From Atherix ibis (lineage: Eukaryota > Arthropoda > Insecta > Diptera > Athericidae): DNA of 64,000 nt. The stretch spans positions 73,023,622 to 73,087,621 of the forward strand of contig OY282606.1 in assembly GCA_958298945.1 (NCBI GenBank), given 5' to 3'. Under the pieces are notes generated by a model that saw nothing but the letters and a program-made list of their open reading frames with translations, was not told the origin of the DNA and did not search any database. Below, piece after piece: positions 47,801 through 59,878 of this stretch; the stretch's first letter is position 1, and each line of letters begins with the position of its first letter. Position numbers and translations under genes: made by a program.

Positions 47801-50159
47801 TTATGCTTTTTGCAAATTAATAAATTTCTATTACGAAAACTACATGTCAGTGGGTATCATGTCTACTTAAAAAAATCTATACGAAAGTATGCAAGCATTA
47901 CGATTTTTCGACGCTTCTGCAATAATTATGCCAGAAAATTGCGTATACACATATGAAAATCTGACGTACGGTCCTATTCAGGTATTCTTTAATCTAAGGC
48001 TGAACTGGAGCGATCGACAGTCAAGCATCCCAGGTACCAGCTTCTCTGCTGTGACAAGTATCCTAGATGAAAGGCAGTAGTTTTGAAAGCTTAGAATGAT
48101 TCACTACTTCTATTGACATTGGTTATTTTTCAAAAGACACATGGAGAGGTTTATGGTGCTAGTGTGGCCAGGCAAAGCGATTCCTAATTGTCTCTATAAT
48201 ATCTCAGACTGAGATAATATCTTGGTCTTCTTACTCATCAAGCAATTCTCCACGAATAACCTCTCTATTTCTAAAACACAAAATACATTTTCACGTTAAA
48301 CTTATTCATAGGGACTTCACATAGTAAAAATAAAGTGAATTGTCAACTTATTTGATGAAATATTGTAATTCAGTAAACCATCCGGTTCACGCAAATTTTC
48401 TTATTTACCATGCCTTTTTGATATTAACATGTAGGCATTCTTGGCAACGAACGAGCACATGAACTTGCAGATATTAATGCCTTAGCCGAAGACTGTTTTT
48501 TGAGTAAAATTTCCAATTAAAATATTTACTATGTAAATGCTAAAAATTAAAAAAAAATATGATTTTGACGTAAGACTCTAAATCAAATGCCAAAAAACAT
48601 TAACCAGAAAAAAGTAATTAGGGTTTTAAAAATTTAAAAAAGAATTTGTTGTGGTGTCTTTTCTTATAACAACTAATTTTCACCATACAATATAAAATAT
48701 TTTGTTACTCATTCTCATCTTTATAGCAATCCATTAAAAATTAATTAATTTTATTTTCTTAAACTTTAGTTACCATTTTTAACAAAAATTTTCAAATTTA
48801 TTTAAAAAAAAACAATTTAAATATAAATTAAAATAATTTGACAGTTAATAACTAAGAATTTGACGATATTATGCAAAAAAGTACGTTTGAAGACTCCAAC
48901 ATTAATAAAAAAATTTATTTATGATTAATTAGAAACGAAAAAAGATTTAAAATATTTCATTTATTTTTCAATATAAAAATAGTAAATTTGTAACAAACTA
49001 TTTTTAACTCATTTCTTTATTTTTACTTGTTTTCTTTTGATTAACAAAAAAAAATCTCTAAAACAAAATTGCAGATGATCAATCTCATTCATCAGACGCT
49101 CGTACTGATTCGGAGGAGGAACTTCCTTTCGTTGAGATAAAACGAAGTCCAATTACTCAGCGTCCGGTTTTAACGCGTCATGTACGCAACGGAAGTGGAA
49201 GTGGAACTGGAAGTAGTGATGGTAGATGCGGATCATATGAAGATATTGTCCTCTTACCCGCAATATTACCGAGTGGCGTCGTACAGCCTGTCTCCTCAAT
49301 GGAAGAGTCATGGTTCGTGACACCGCCACCATGTTTTACGTCAACGGGTCCTATTCATATGGAGACATCTCCACTAGAGAATTTACTGATAGAACATCCA
49401 AGGTATAAATTACTGGTTATTTTAGAAATCTTCAGAGGTTTTCTCTTAATTAAATGATTAGAGTAACATTATCCAGAAAAAACAGTCCCTTGTTAATTCG
49501 CCAAAGTAATTCCGACTTTTTTAATATTTGTACAGTATGTCAGTATATCATAATATAAGATCAACACAAGACCAGGAAGAGGATATTGTTGTTCTGGAAC
49601 TAAGCTTAGATGAAACTGAAACTCTTCCTGTTGCTGAAAGAACTAGAAATCTGGTAAATAAAATTAAACTATATATTTTTTAAATAAACTAGAATAGAAA
49701 TAAATAAAATTAAATTTTAGACAACAACTCATGTTGTTCATAGACGTGTTCAGCGTGTAGAACATTTAACGTTCCAGGAAGTAAAACAGCGTGTTCTTCA
49801 GCGAAGCGGTCAAAAGGTGATTTTTGCTCTTCTTTTTGTAGACCTTCGAAGAAATTTTGTTATATAAAATTAAATTTTTGCAGATAATTTGAACAAAATA
49901 GGGTTTTTGTTGTTGTTGTAAATATTGTAAAAAAAAAACCAATTAGTAAAAAAAATATTTTCATAAAAAATTTTTAAGATTTTTTTTTAAATTTTCCTTT
50001 TAGGCACACGAGAAAAAGGATCGCCAAATGTTATGCCGTGGTGCTATGGAACGTTGCAATAAGACACGCATTATAAACAGCAAAGGCAATCGTCCAAGAC
50101 GTTCAGATATGCAGCACAGCAAAACTCTAAGCCGTGCCAATAATAATCGCAAATGTTAA
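44889..50159 (+). CDS. DOR: TP53INP/DOR family autophagy adaptor and nuclear co-regulator
   Basis: Five coding exons: 44889-45111, 49075-49402, 49536-49653, 49721-49816 and 50004-50159, all with GT-AG borders and consistent phase, giving 306 aa. Family hallmarks are an N-terminal LC3/Atg8-interacting motif SEDDWLIVD (W68-V71, acidic upstream), the central block MEESWFVTPPPCFTS (W154) followed by METSPLENLLIEHPSMSVY (about 171-188), and a basic, Arg/Lys-rich C-terminus (256-306) that in relatives serves nuclear and nucleolar targeting. Known TP53INP1/2 proteins shuttle from nucleus to autophagosomes and co-activate nuclear receptors; the fly homologue is called DOR. Intron 1 is 3.96 kb and holds repeat debris; the others are short. 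A Ser/Gly run (114-123) is the only low-complexity part. The start is the first ATG of the conserved MFNTLASFLLG N-terminus. No defect is seen. Confidence 0.93.
45112..49074 (+). other. DOR intron 1 with repeat debris
   Basis: Bases 45720-46720 are clearly less A/T-rich and look like an old repeat. IIPGNFNVRS at about 46430-46460 faintly resembles the GDFNAKH endonuclease block of Jockey LINEs. A direct repeat ATGCAA(A)GCTTC(G/A)ACGCCATA occurs at 46046-46065 and 46154-46173. A segment at 46640-46690 (minus) and one at 47970-48012 (plus) are related inverted pieces (PIQ-FFNLR in translation). The open frames at 45376-45720 and 47889-48080 are not recognisable genes. Confidence 0.4.
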
Positions 50160-52154
50160 ATGATTGACAAAAAAAAACAACAACAAAATATAAAATGCAA
50201 CATATTTTTTTCATATCTCTCTTTTCTCTCTTTATCTTAAAATCGTATCTATTATATTATAAAATAAAAATAGGAAACGATAGAACTTTTTCTAAAATAT
50301 TTAAGTAAATTAAACTACAAGATTTTATCATTAAAATAAATAAAAAATGTAACGAACAACATTAAGAAAAAAAAATCTCTACGAATAAATAGGGAACAAT
50401 TACTAAAAAAAATAAATCCAAACAGGAAAATCAAATCTTGTTAAGAAAGAACACATATAAAATTTAATAATGTACTACGTATAGAAATTATTATCAAAAA
50501 ATATAAGTAAAACAAAAATTTCAAAAGAAAATAAAATAAAATATCGATTAACAAATGATAAGAAATTCTTTAAAAAAATGTATAACAGAAATAATTAATT
50601 GAGAATTCAGAAAAAGTTCTAACAAATAGAAAATTAATTTCTGTCAAAAAGAATTGCCGAGAGAATTATTAAAAAAATTCTTAAAATATTTAAAAAATGT
50701 ATAAATAATTTATTCGGTAAAAAAATCAAAACAAAAGAAAAAATTAAGAAAAATTCAGAAGTAAAAAGAAAAATTAATAGAAAATAAATGAATTTAGCAG
50801 CAAATTTATTACTGCACTAAATTTTTGCGATAATTGGTCTCTTAACATTTAAAGTATTAATAGTAAAAGAAGTGACAAAAAGACAAAAACAATGCCACCC
50901 ACTATGTGCAAAAAATGAAATTTTAAATAAAACTAAATACATATTAATATTTTCACATTCATCATAATATAAATAATAAATTAACGTAATAATAGTTTTA
51001 ATAACGTTAACAATAAGAGAAAGAAAAATTTTAAAAATTTAATTTAACTATATAACATTTAAAAAAAAATATATTAATCCAAATATAAATAAAAAAAAGA
51101 ATACAAAAATTAATAAAAATAGAAAAAAATTCATAAAAAAATAATTCTGTAAAATGCATTAAAATAAAAGGAGGAAAAAATATAAATCAAACAGAGAAAA
51201 TATAACAAAATTTGGATTCTATAATGTTGAAATTCATAACCGAAATTGTTAAATATTTTTCAGATTAAATAAAAAAAGAGCTTAACTAGGCATTCAAAAA
51301 AAGTTACAAAAAATAAGAGAGAAAATGTTTCTTTAAAAAAACGAAAAGAAATAAAAAATAAAAAATATTCCAAAAGCAAAACTATGGAAAAAAAATAAAG
51401 AGAGAAAAAGAAGAAGGAAGAAAAAAATATGCCTTTTATTTATTACCAATAAAAGAACATAAAAAAAATATAAGCGATTAAAATATTTAAAAACAAAAAA
51501 TAAATATTCTCGAAATTATAAAGGTTTTCATGCAAAAATAAATAATAAAAAATGAAATTTCTAAATATTTGGGCACAAATTAATTTACAATAAAATCATA
51601 AAAAAAAAAACAAATGGAACCAAAAGTAAAGAATACAAATTATAAGTAAATTTAAGCAATATTATTTTTAAAACGATGTAAAATCATGCAAAATCGTATT
51701 GAAATTTGTAACTACATGACATCAATCATCCTAAAGTGGTGGTGAAATGAAAACCGAATATGTACTTTGGTTATAGTTTTGCTGCGATAAAATAGCATAG
51801 CGAATATGCACTTTGAAATTTTTGTTAAAAACTAAAATAGCAGCAATAAGAAAAACAGAGAAAAAACAAAAACCAAAATTAAAAATTAAAAAGTAACTAA
51901 AAACAGAAATTCAAACAATACAAAAAAATTTAGAAGAAAAATTAAAACAGAAAAAAAAATACAAAAAAATATAGAACAAAAATTGGTGCTACGCCATTTG
52001 TCTGTCCTCTCTGGTTTGTTATTATAAAACTTAAATTTTGTTAAAATTGTTAAATGCAATTTTTTTTCTTGTAATTAAATTAATTTGAATTTTCTTTTCC
52101 AACATATAATTTTTTTGTTTTAATTATATTTAATTACATTGTATTAAAAAAAAT

Positions 52155-52205
52155 GAATAGAACAATTAAATTACATTTTGTTAATGTAATTTAATTGTTC
52201 TATTC
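52155..52205. repeat. Perfect 23-bp-arm hairpin
   Basis: GAATAGAACAATTAAATTAC continuing ATT (52155-52177) is the exact reverse complement of 52183-52205, with a 5-base loop TTGTT. It lies about 2 kb after the DOR stop codon, possibly within a long 3' UTR. Confidence 0.85.
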
Positions 52206-52747
52206 GTTATTTTTTATTCAAATAAAATTCTTTTTAAAAAAAAATAAATTTTAAAAATTTAAAAAAAAAACTAATATTAAAAATAATTTTGTTGACAAAA
52301 ATTTCTTAAAAAAGGTATTTGTTCACATATTTTGAAAAGGAAATTTGGTAAAATACGGTGTATTTCAATAAGGACCGGATTGTCTTTAAGCAAAAAGAAC
52401 CACATTGGTTGTTTAAAATTTTTTTAATTTGGAGTCTTCTTTGGTATTATATATGATATACCGAATAATTCAAATAAAACACCCTCTAGGCTTCGTTTGA
52501 TAGCGTGAATTAAAAGTATAATTTTTCTTAAGACAACTTCTTTATCTTTGTAGATTATGCATGTTAGGCTTGTGTTCAGATTTTAAACAGTTTGCATTCA
52601 TGAATCTAGAAATCAAAAATTCTAAGTCTAGAATGTCATTTACTAGTACGTTCCAATAGGGTGGCTGTACGGGATACACCGAAGGCTGTACATGATATTC
52701 AAGAGAAATCGAACCGATAATGTATCACTACAAAAGTTCCGAATCAT

Positions 52748-52810
52748 TCTCAAAGAAATAGGGGCTAATTATACCCCTGAGGGTTATAATTAGCTCCTTT
52801 TTCTTTGAGA
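52748..52810. repeat. About 30-bp-arm hairpin
   Basis: TCTCAAAGAAATAGGGGCTA... (52748-52777) pairs with ...TAGCTCCTTTTTCTTTGAGA (to 52810) with a few mismatches and a short loop around TGAG. A smaller palindrome, GACCTCATTA / TAATGAGGTC, follows at 53022-53052. Confidence 0.8.
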
Positions 52811-54556
52811 CCCAAAATGTTTAACATAGAATGGATTTGTCAGCATCCGCCGAGTAGTTGGTTGTTTACGAAGTCATTGAATCAAAAATAACCTCAATCA
52901 CTAAAGACAATTTCTTCCATGAATTGGAGTCATGTAGCCTATATTATTTCTTTGACGCTAGCTTCTGATAATGGGTCAACTGATGTTAAGTGTTTATTGA
53001 GATGGGTCGCTATAGGTTTAAGACCTCATTATTTAAATATTTTAATGAGGTCCTTTTAATAAGCCAAACATTAGTTAGCTTGTGTGCTATTGGAAAATTC
53101 TTTAAAATTGTTTTTCTCCTTATGATGAAATAAACGAAAAAACCATTTCATGATTATTTATGTATGTAAATATATATTTTTCCAATTATTGTGTACTTTA
53201 TTTGTATATGTAAGCAATGTTTTTTTCTTTTTAAAAAAACACTTATTGTGTACTTTATTTGCATATGTAAGCAATGTTATATTTTTTTTTATTATTTAAA
53301 AGATATACAACACAACTACTCCCAAGTATATTTGTCAACAAATATTATTTCAAAAGGAAAAAGTAATAAAACATTGAATGATAATTTCATGATATATATA
53401 TAATAAAATGATGTTAGAATGAGAAACTATAAACTATAAATAATAAGAAAAATAAAATAAAATAGAAACAATTTAAAATGACACCTTTCCTGTTCATTGT
53501 TTTATTCAAAATATTTAAATATACAGTGTGTATATATATATACATATATAGTATTTGTTAAATAGAATTTTATTGTGTATAGATGCATTAAAAATTATTA
53601 ATTAATATGAAATAATAAAAGAGAAGATAATGTTAATAATAATGAAAAGAGATCAACAAGAATATTATTGAATAAATTTTTGAAAATAAAGCAAAAAAAG
53701 ATATTTTTAATAGGGATATATAATAAAGTCAAAAGTAAAAAAAAAGCAAAACAAAATAAAATAAAATAGAAAAATAGAATAAATTAATACTATTATTATT
53801 ATTATTTTTATTATTATTATTATTAACTTACTAATTCATTAATTAATTAATTATTTAAAAAAAAATATTCAATCAATGAATCAATCATGCACACAGTTTA
53901 TCTAGTTTTAATAATGAAATTAATAATGTGTTCAATAAATTATATATTATATATTTGAAAATAATAGGTAAAAAAGGATATAAAAAGCAAATACAAAAAC
54001 AAAATAGAGTAACAAAAAATGTAATTGATTTATGAAAAATATTATATTAAATAATAGGAAGAACAGTAACAAATTGAAATTGGCTTAAGAGAATAAAATT
54101 ATTAAATTTGTAAAAATAATTTACCGATAAGTCACAACAAAATAAGAAGATAAAAAATTAATTAATAAACAAAAACCAAATTATAATTGTTGTTAAAAAA
54201 AACCGTGAAAAATGCGCAACAAGCGAGCAAATTTCAAAAACAAATTTGAAGCTTAAAAAGAGCAAATTTTAAATTATTAATTATGTGTGTGTGTGTGTAC
54301 GTGAAGAAAGAAAAAATGTAAACAAAAAATGTTTAGAAAAAAAAAGGAAAAAAAAATAAACAATTTAAAAAAACCTAACTTTTATTTTTCGTTGTAGTTT
54401 TTAATTAATAACTTAAAATTACAATTTAAAAAACAAATTTTTTTAATACTTGGGTACACTCTATTTTTGTTTTATGCGGTAGAAGCGTTCCATGGAAATC
54501 CGCACAAAAAAAGACATAGATTTATATGCAAAATTCACTTAAATCTGTTTCATTAT

Positions 54557-55166
54557 CCTGTACCTTTCCTATTGAACACTATACCTTTCCTATTGACCAA
54601 TTCTGGCCTTTTTTCTTTAAGTGAATCATTCAATTTATCCAACCGATGACAGTACACTTCAGAATTGATCGTTGTGTTGCTCGGTAGAAGCTCAAAATAA
54701 ACGATTCCTTTGAAATCCCACCAAACAGATAGCAAAATCTTCTTTTTGATGAATATTGACTTTCGAAGTGCTTTGAGCCGGTTCATCTTTTCAGAGATCT
54801 CACGAGTTGTTATTCGCCGGTTTGCTCCAATTAATGCCTTTATTATGTCTTCATCAGCCTCAACTAGCCTTCCAGAACGTGGTGCATTTTCGAGATCTAA
54901 ATTACCGGATCGAAATCGGATAATTTCTTTCTTACTTGAACCGCATTTTTATGGTTTCTATAGTAAAAAAGTAAAATATGCCGAAAATTCAGTTTTTCAC
55001 TTTCCATATTTAAAAGAGTATCAACCAAAAACTACTGTGCAGAATCAATCGAGTTTTTTCACATGCACGCCTTGCTATACTAGCTGTCAAAATACATATG
55101 AATATTCGGCTTAAGTGTGAAGTTGGTTGTGAATAAATATAATTAAATCCTCTGTTGGGAAACAAC
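54557..55166 (-). mobile_element. DD34D mariner copy, deleted (same family as 35.2 kb)
   Basis: On the minus strand the 5' end (about 55166, TTTCCCAACAGAGGATTTAA) and leader match the 35.2-kb copy almost base for base. The N-terminus gives FRHILLFYYR. The copy then jumps from RRITTREIS to MNRLKALRKSIFIKKKILLS, VWWDFKGIVYFELLPSNTT and RPELVNRKGIVF, and stops just before the second catalytic aspartate. Both the first-D segment and everything from QQDNA onward are missing. A short tandem duplication (ACCTTTCCTATTGA twice) marks the truncated end at 54561-54596. Confidence 0.85.
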
Positions 55167-55333
55167 GAAACTAAAATTAATCATCACATCTAGAATTAAC
55201 CATAAAAGACATTAAGAGAAACAAATTATGGGATTTAATTAAATCGAGTAGGAAATGGAATACTTTTAAACCTCCAACCTAACTGGTACAAATCTAACGG
55301 TAAGGGAAACTGTTAAAATTCCCTTGCTTAAAA

Positions 55334-55765
55334 AAAATGGGGCCATAACCAAAATGGAGCCATCATCAAAATGGAGTCGTAATCCAAACGGAGCCAACGT
55401 CAAATGGGAGCTATTATCAAAAAGGAGCCATCACCAAAACAAAACCATCATCAAAATGGAGCCATTATCAAAATGGAGCCATTATCAAAATGGAGCCATT
55501 ATCAAAATGGAGCCATTATCAAAATGGAGCCATTATCAAAATGGAGCCATTATCAAAATGGAGCCATCATCAAAATGGAGGCATCATCAAAATGGAGCCA
55601 TCATTAAAACGGAGCCTTTAGAAAATCGCTGCTATCATTAAAACGGAGCCATTTTCAAAATGAAAATATCATCAAAACGGTGCCATCATCAAAACGGAGG
55701 CACCACCAAAACGGAACCATCATTAAAACGGAGCCATCATCGAAATGGAGCCATTATCAAAACAA
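55334..55765 (+). repeat. 17-bp minisatellite, about 25 units
   Basis: The unit is AAAATGGAGCCATTATC, with variants AAAACGGAGCCATCATC. Copies are nearly identical at 55455-55560 and more divergent towards both ends, with a break at about 55617-55650. Because 51 bp equals three units, open frames run through it with a 17-residue period (MEPLSKWSHYQNGAIIK); these are by-products of the repeat, not genes. Confidence 0.92.
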
Positions 55766-57193
55766 TAAACCCAGCCTACTTACATGTCTGAGGAAAGAAA
55801 AATCGCTGTATTTCACTAGCCAGTGGACTCTGTCCTTATTGAAACTGGTCGAAAAACTCTCTTACATTACCACTATAAGTCCCGAATTAACCTTATTTAT
55901 AATAACCTCTGTTTTCCAAATTATCATCTGTATAATTTCTTTCGGAATATTTTATTCACCTCCTACACAAAAAGAACTTTGTCCTGCCTTCCTTAATGAT
56001 CTCTGTGTTTGAAATAAATCCATTCACTATTTCTCTTAATTTCCAAACGTCCCATGGTTGATAGTGTCTACCTCCCTAAGTAGATACAAAAAGGCGAACA
56101 CAAATCCATATATCTATAGAAAACTTAATGAAACTTCTGGATAGATTATGTGATTCCACAGTTTTGTTCATAGACGCCGCTGTCAATGAACACTCAACAA
56201 CCTTTTAAGTATTCCAGCTTGTTAGTGGTGAACACCTGGAGAGAAAGTGTGGAATCCCCTTTCCATGACGAACTGTGGGCAACTAGGACGTTCGTTGAGA
56301 CTGCACTTAATCTCGCCGAACATCGCAGTGTAACTATTTGTACAGAGTCTCGCAACCTTGGAGTCGAATTCCGTTGGATCCTCAATCACTCTGGTATCCT
56401 ATACCAAAGAAACTATTTTCGAACATTTGAAATATTTCAAGGGAAGAAAATGCTATTCTATACAGTAAGAAAATTATTTATTTGATTACAAAATAATTTT
56501 TATATATTAATTCTCTTATAAAATAAAATACAATAAATATCGAGATAAATGTCTCCTCAGTAATAATTATGTTCCTTGTTTGTTTTTTTAGTTTGTTTAG
56601 TTTTAATTATAGTAATTAATGATGGTGGTGACAATTAATTCGATTTTATTTCTTTCTTTCTTTTTATATTTTGTTCGGTATTTGTTTTATTTGCATTTAA
56701 TTTCTCTTTTTTAATCTATTTTCCTATACTATGAAGTAGTATAAAATGATTGTTAACAAGTTGTTTTTATTAATATAAACAAAATTCCCTTTTTATATAT
56801 AATTAAAGAGGGGGGGGGGGGGGTGTGGTTGGAATGATCATTTTATCATCTCCATTATACAGTATTGTATTAAATTTGGAAGAGTAAAAACATGGAACAA
56901 CACTCATTAGAAAAATTATAAGTACTTGAGAAAACACGAGTATTTTTATGAAAACTTATATCCAAACCTGTAGTCAAAATTTTTTTTATGATAACATTAA
57001 CAATAACTGAACAAAATTCAATTACAAATGTGATATTTTAATGTATAGTAACGATAACAATAAGAGAAATAAAATACGGAAGCAACAAATAATGCATTAT
57101 CGAATGTGTATGTGTAGAGTGTGGTTTACTGGGAGTAATAATCTCCAGTTTCTTTTTTCTCTTTCGTTTTTTACAATAAAATTTTCTCCTCAA
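55766..57193. other. Intergenic stretch, probable TMEM50 3' flank
   Basis: Bases 55790-56430 have mixed composition suggestive of an old repeat, but the frames at 55680-56012 and 56186-56485 match nothing I know. A minus-strand polyadenylation signal candidate (TTTATT on +) is at 56645-56650. A run of 14 G lies at 56810-56823. Confidence 0.35.
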
Positions 57194-57963
57194 TTATTCA
57201 TTCCAAACTTCTTCGTCACGTCCTAATTTATATATGAGATTCGCAAATAATATGAAAATATTTTGCAAAAGTATCGCTATGCCTGGCCACTTGGCTTTTT
57301 CTTCTATAATAAAACAAAAAAAAGCATTCAAACATTAAAAAGAACTGAACTCAATTAGTTTGGGGATATAATTTCCTATCCAAAGCTTCGATAAGAAGCT
57401 TTTTATTCTCTTATTATCTCATTATTTAAAAAAGAGAGAACATTACCATTTTTGGAGAATTCCACAACCATAACCCAGATGGCAGCAATTATGGAAGCAA
57501 ATCCCATTCCAAAACCAATGAGTAGCCAAACTTTAGCAGCTCTGGCTTGTGCAACGCTTACATTAACTTCGGAAAGCTAGAAATTATTTTGTCGCAAATG
57601 TTACTGGTGCAAAGATAGTTATGATAATTTTTTAGATAATATTACATGATAATTTTTGACTGTGTTAACCATGATGAAGCTAATCGTACCAAAAATTCCA
57701 ATTATTATTTCGCCAGCACTTATTATACCTGGTGCTGTGCTAAGAGCATCTATCAATAGCCACCATCCTAGAAAGAACTAAAAAGAAAAACAAACATAAT
57801 TTTTTATGTAAACTTGAATAATTTCCAACAAAAACAAAATAGAAAAATATTAAAAAAAATAATATTTTTTTGATCTTACTAGTATTCCAGCACCCACTGA
57901 AGCAATCTTGTTTCGGGCTGCATCCGCTGTAAAACATTCTCGTAAATAATCAATAATTGACAT
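57194..57963 (-). CDS. TMEM50A/B family four-pass membrane protein
   Basis: Four coding exons on the minus strand: 57963-57880, 57777-57646, 57576-57447 and 57303-57194, all GT-AG and in phase, giving 151 aa (human TMEM50A is about 157). The N-terminus is MSIIDYLRECFTADAARNKI. Across the first junction comes ASVGAGIL|FFLGWWLLIDAL, matching the family's SIAAGVLFF-GWW-IIDA. Membrane segments lie at about 21-42, 52-68, 88-111 and 122-140. The C-terminus IYKLGRDEEVWNE corresponds to the family's FKFGRTEDLW end. Relatives sit in ER/Golgi membranes and their biochemical role is not established. The start is the only ATG before the conserved region. It is head-to-head with the TMEM267 homologue and no defects are seen. 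Confidence 0.93.
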
Positions 57964-58902
57964 TTTCTTAGTATTTATTAGGCAATCGCCAGTTATATAG
58001 ATTTATTGAAAATCATAAAAAAATATATTGTCACAAAATAATGAATTCGACCAAAAATTAGATACGAGAATTTCTTAAACAGACGTAAAAACTAATATGA
58101 TGACAGATTTTTTCCTCTTCTGTTTTTCTTCTGAAGTTGATTAGTAATGTTCCAAATGTCAAACAAAACAAAAATTGACAATTGAAAAGTGATTAATCGG
58201 TGTAATGCCACAATTGGAATTTTATGCTTTGATATATATTTTGTGTGCGTTTTTTGATTATTGATAGAAATGATTATGGTTTGTGCGTGTGTTTTTATAG
58301 AACAAGATTTCTGTTCTTAAATGACTATGTACTAATTAATTTTTATTATATGAAAAATAATGTTTACCATTTAACGCTTACTTTTCTAAGAGGCCTTATT
58401 TATTTCCTGATTTTTAGTAGTATGGCAGCACTTCATTGTGAATGTACGGAAATTTTTCGATGTTGTGTCAAATTACTTTTCACAAATGTACTAGATTAGT
58501 AGCAAAGTCTGCAAATAACTGGTGGAATTGTAATTTAAACGAAATGTCTTGAATTAAACTCCAACTAATTTTGCATAGACATTAGTAATTGATAAGAAAA
58601 TTTGCAGAAAATGTCTTAGTTGCGGCTAGTTTTGTATCTGAATTTTGAAGTAAATGTTCTATTCCATTAATATTGCTACAAAAGGGAAGAACATTTTTTA
58701 TTGATGGATTGAAGTACGTGTTGTATTTGCACTGATTTACGTGCATACAGAAAATGTTTTTGGACTGTCAGATATTAGATTCAGTCGTTTAAATTTCGAC
58801 TAAAATTTTTGTCTCTGTAAACTTTGAGACATATCGATATTGGTTGTATATTATTGGTTTTATTATAATAAAAAAAATGATGGTTTAATTAAGTTTTGCC
58901 AA
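57964..58902. promoter_or_regulatory. Shared region between divergent TMEM50 and TMEM267 genes
   Basis: 939 bp separate the two start codons and hold both 5' leaders. No clear TATA box or initiator pair was located, and no coding region is supported. The open frame at 58245-58499 has no domain. Whether it is one bidirectional promoter or two is not visible from sequence. Confidence 0.4.
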
Positions 58903-59696
58903 ATGTTGATTCCATTAATGGTTTATATTCGTTTGGTGTTGTTCGCTTTGGTAGTGGGTTGTTGTTTCTTCGGCGACAGTCTTGTGGATGCTACACGACA
59001 TCCACTGTTACGAGCACTCGCCGACAATGGGGCGCATGCATTGATTGGGGCTCTCACAGCTATGACATTCGTTTTTCATTTCTACGATCGGATTTCTAAT
59101 GTCATCGGTTGGTTAATAATATTTGGCTGTTTTATGGCATCGTCTTTTATTGATTTAGATCACTTCATCGAGGCACGCACCTTCAGCTTGGAAGTAAGTG
59201 TAGTGATTTGCACCTCATTCGATTTAGTCCACCAATTACTCATTCAATCTTCGATTATACATCTACTTGGGAATCCATCACATCTCACATTTTGTTCACT
59301 TTTTTATGAATATTGAAATCTTTCTAGTTGGCCGTCAGTTTGACATATCGTCCGTTTCTACATTGTTCAACCATTCCGTTAGTGCTGCTGATGACATACG
59401 TAGTCGTAGCCATCATGAACTACTTTAAGACCAGTCTGGCATTGGCTACACTGTGCTGTGCGTTTATCACTCATCATTCGAGAGATGCCTACAGACGTGG
59501 ATTTTGGTTCTGCCCGTTCGGTGTCACCGAAAAACTACCTTACATCGCATACATTATAATAACTGTGGCAACACCGTACATGATGTACTTCTTGTTCTTG
59601 TTGTGCCGAAGCAACAATGTTCAAAATATACTTGGCGGCTACGTTAAGCAATACGATGGGATCTCACGTTCCGCTTCCAAATATTCTATAGTCTAA
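58903..59696 (+). CDS. TMEM267 family multi-pass membrane protein
   Basis: Two coding exons, 58903-59193 and 59328-59696, with a 134-bp GT-AG intron in phase 0, giving 219 aa (vertebrate TMEM267 is about 215). Conserved pieces are the first membrane helix with GDSLVDATRHPLLRALADNG, AHALIGALTA, then SSFIDLDHFIEARTFSLE at the exon end. Exon 2 has the LTYRPFLHCSTIPL motif and FITHHSRDAYRRGFWFCPFG, the latter with its HH-RD-RRG-W-CPFG signature. Several hydrophobic helices indicate a membrane protein; its role is not known. The His/Asp pattern (DLDHF, HCS, THHSRD) recalls membrane metal-dependent hydrolases, which is only a suggestion. The ATG at 58903 in GCCAAATG is preferred; the frame is open further upstream only through a TTG. 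Confidence 0.93.
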
Positions 59697-59872
59697 GGAT
59701 TTTGATTCTAATTCAATTATTCAATCAATACAATCTGCCTAAGACTAGGATTAGTGCTCAATATTTATTGTTCAAATTTTCATTATTATTACTTACACGG
59801 ATATCTTACTTAGGGATCAATATGTGATAGTATTCATATAAAATTCATCTACATTCAATTAAATAATTTTAA

Positions 59873-59878
59873 AATAAA
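59873..59878 (+). terminator. Polyadenylation signal for the TMEM267 homologue
   Basis: AATAAA lies 177 bases after the stop codon, the first canonical hexamer downstream. Confidence 0.5.

Larger units (their letters stand above)
50160..54556 (+). other. DOR 3' UTR and downstream A/T-rich DNA
   Basis: The first AATAAA after the stop is at 50263-50268 and many more follow, so the 3' end cannot be fixed. Bases 50300-52000 are dominated by A-rich sequence. Hairpins at 52155-52205 and 52748-52810 and a 36-bp duplication at 53186-53221/53243-53278 are present. TAT microsatellite lies at about 53792-53825. Confidence 0.4.

Noticed and set aside
55324..56012. Open frames with MEPLSKWSHYQNGAIIK repeats
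   Set aside because: By-product of a 17-bp minisatellite, which is open in several frames because 51 bp is three units.
58840..58902. Upstream extension of the TMEM267 homologue from a TTG
   Set aside because: Conserved protein begins after the ATG at 58903, which has a better context.
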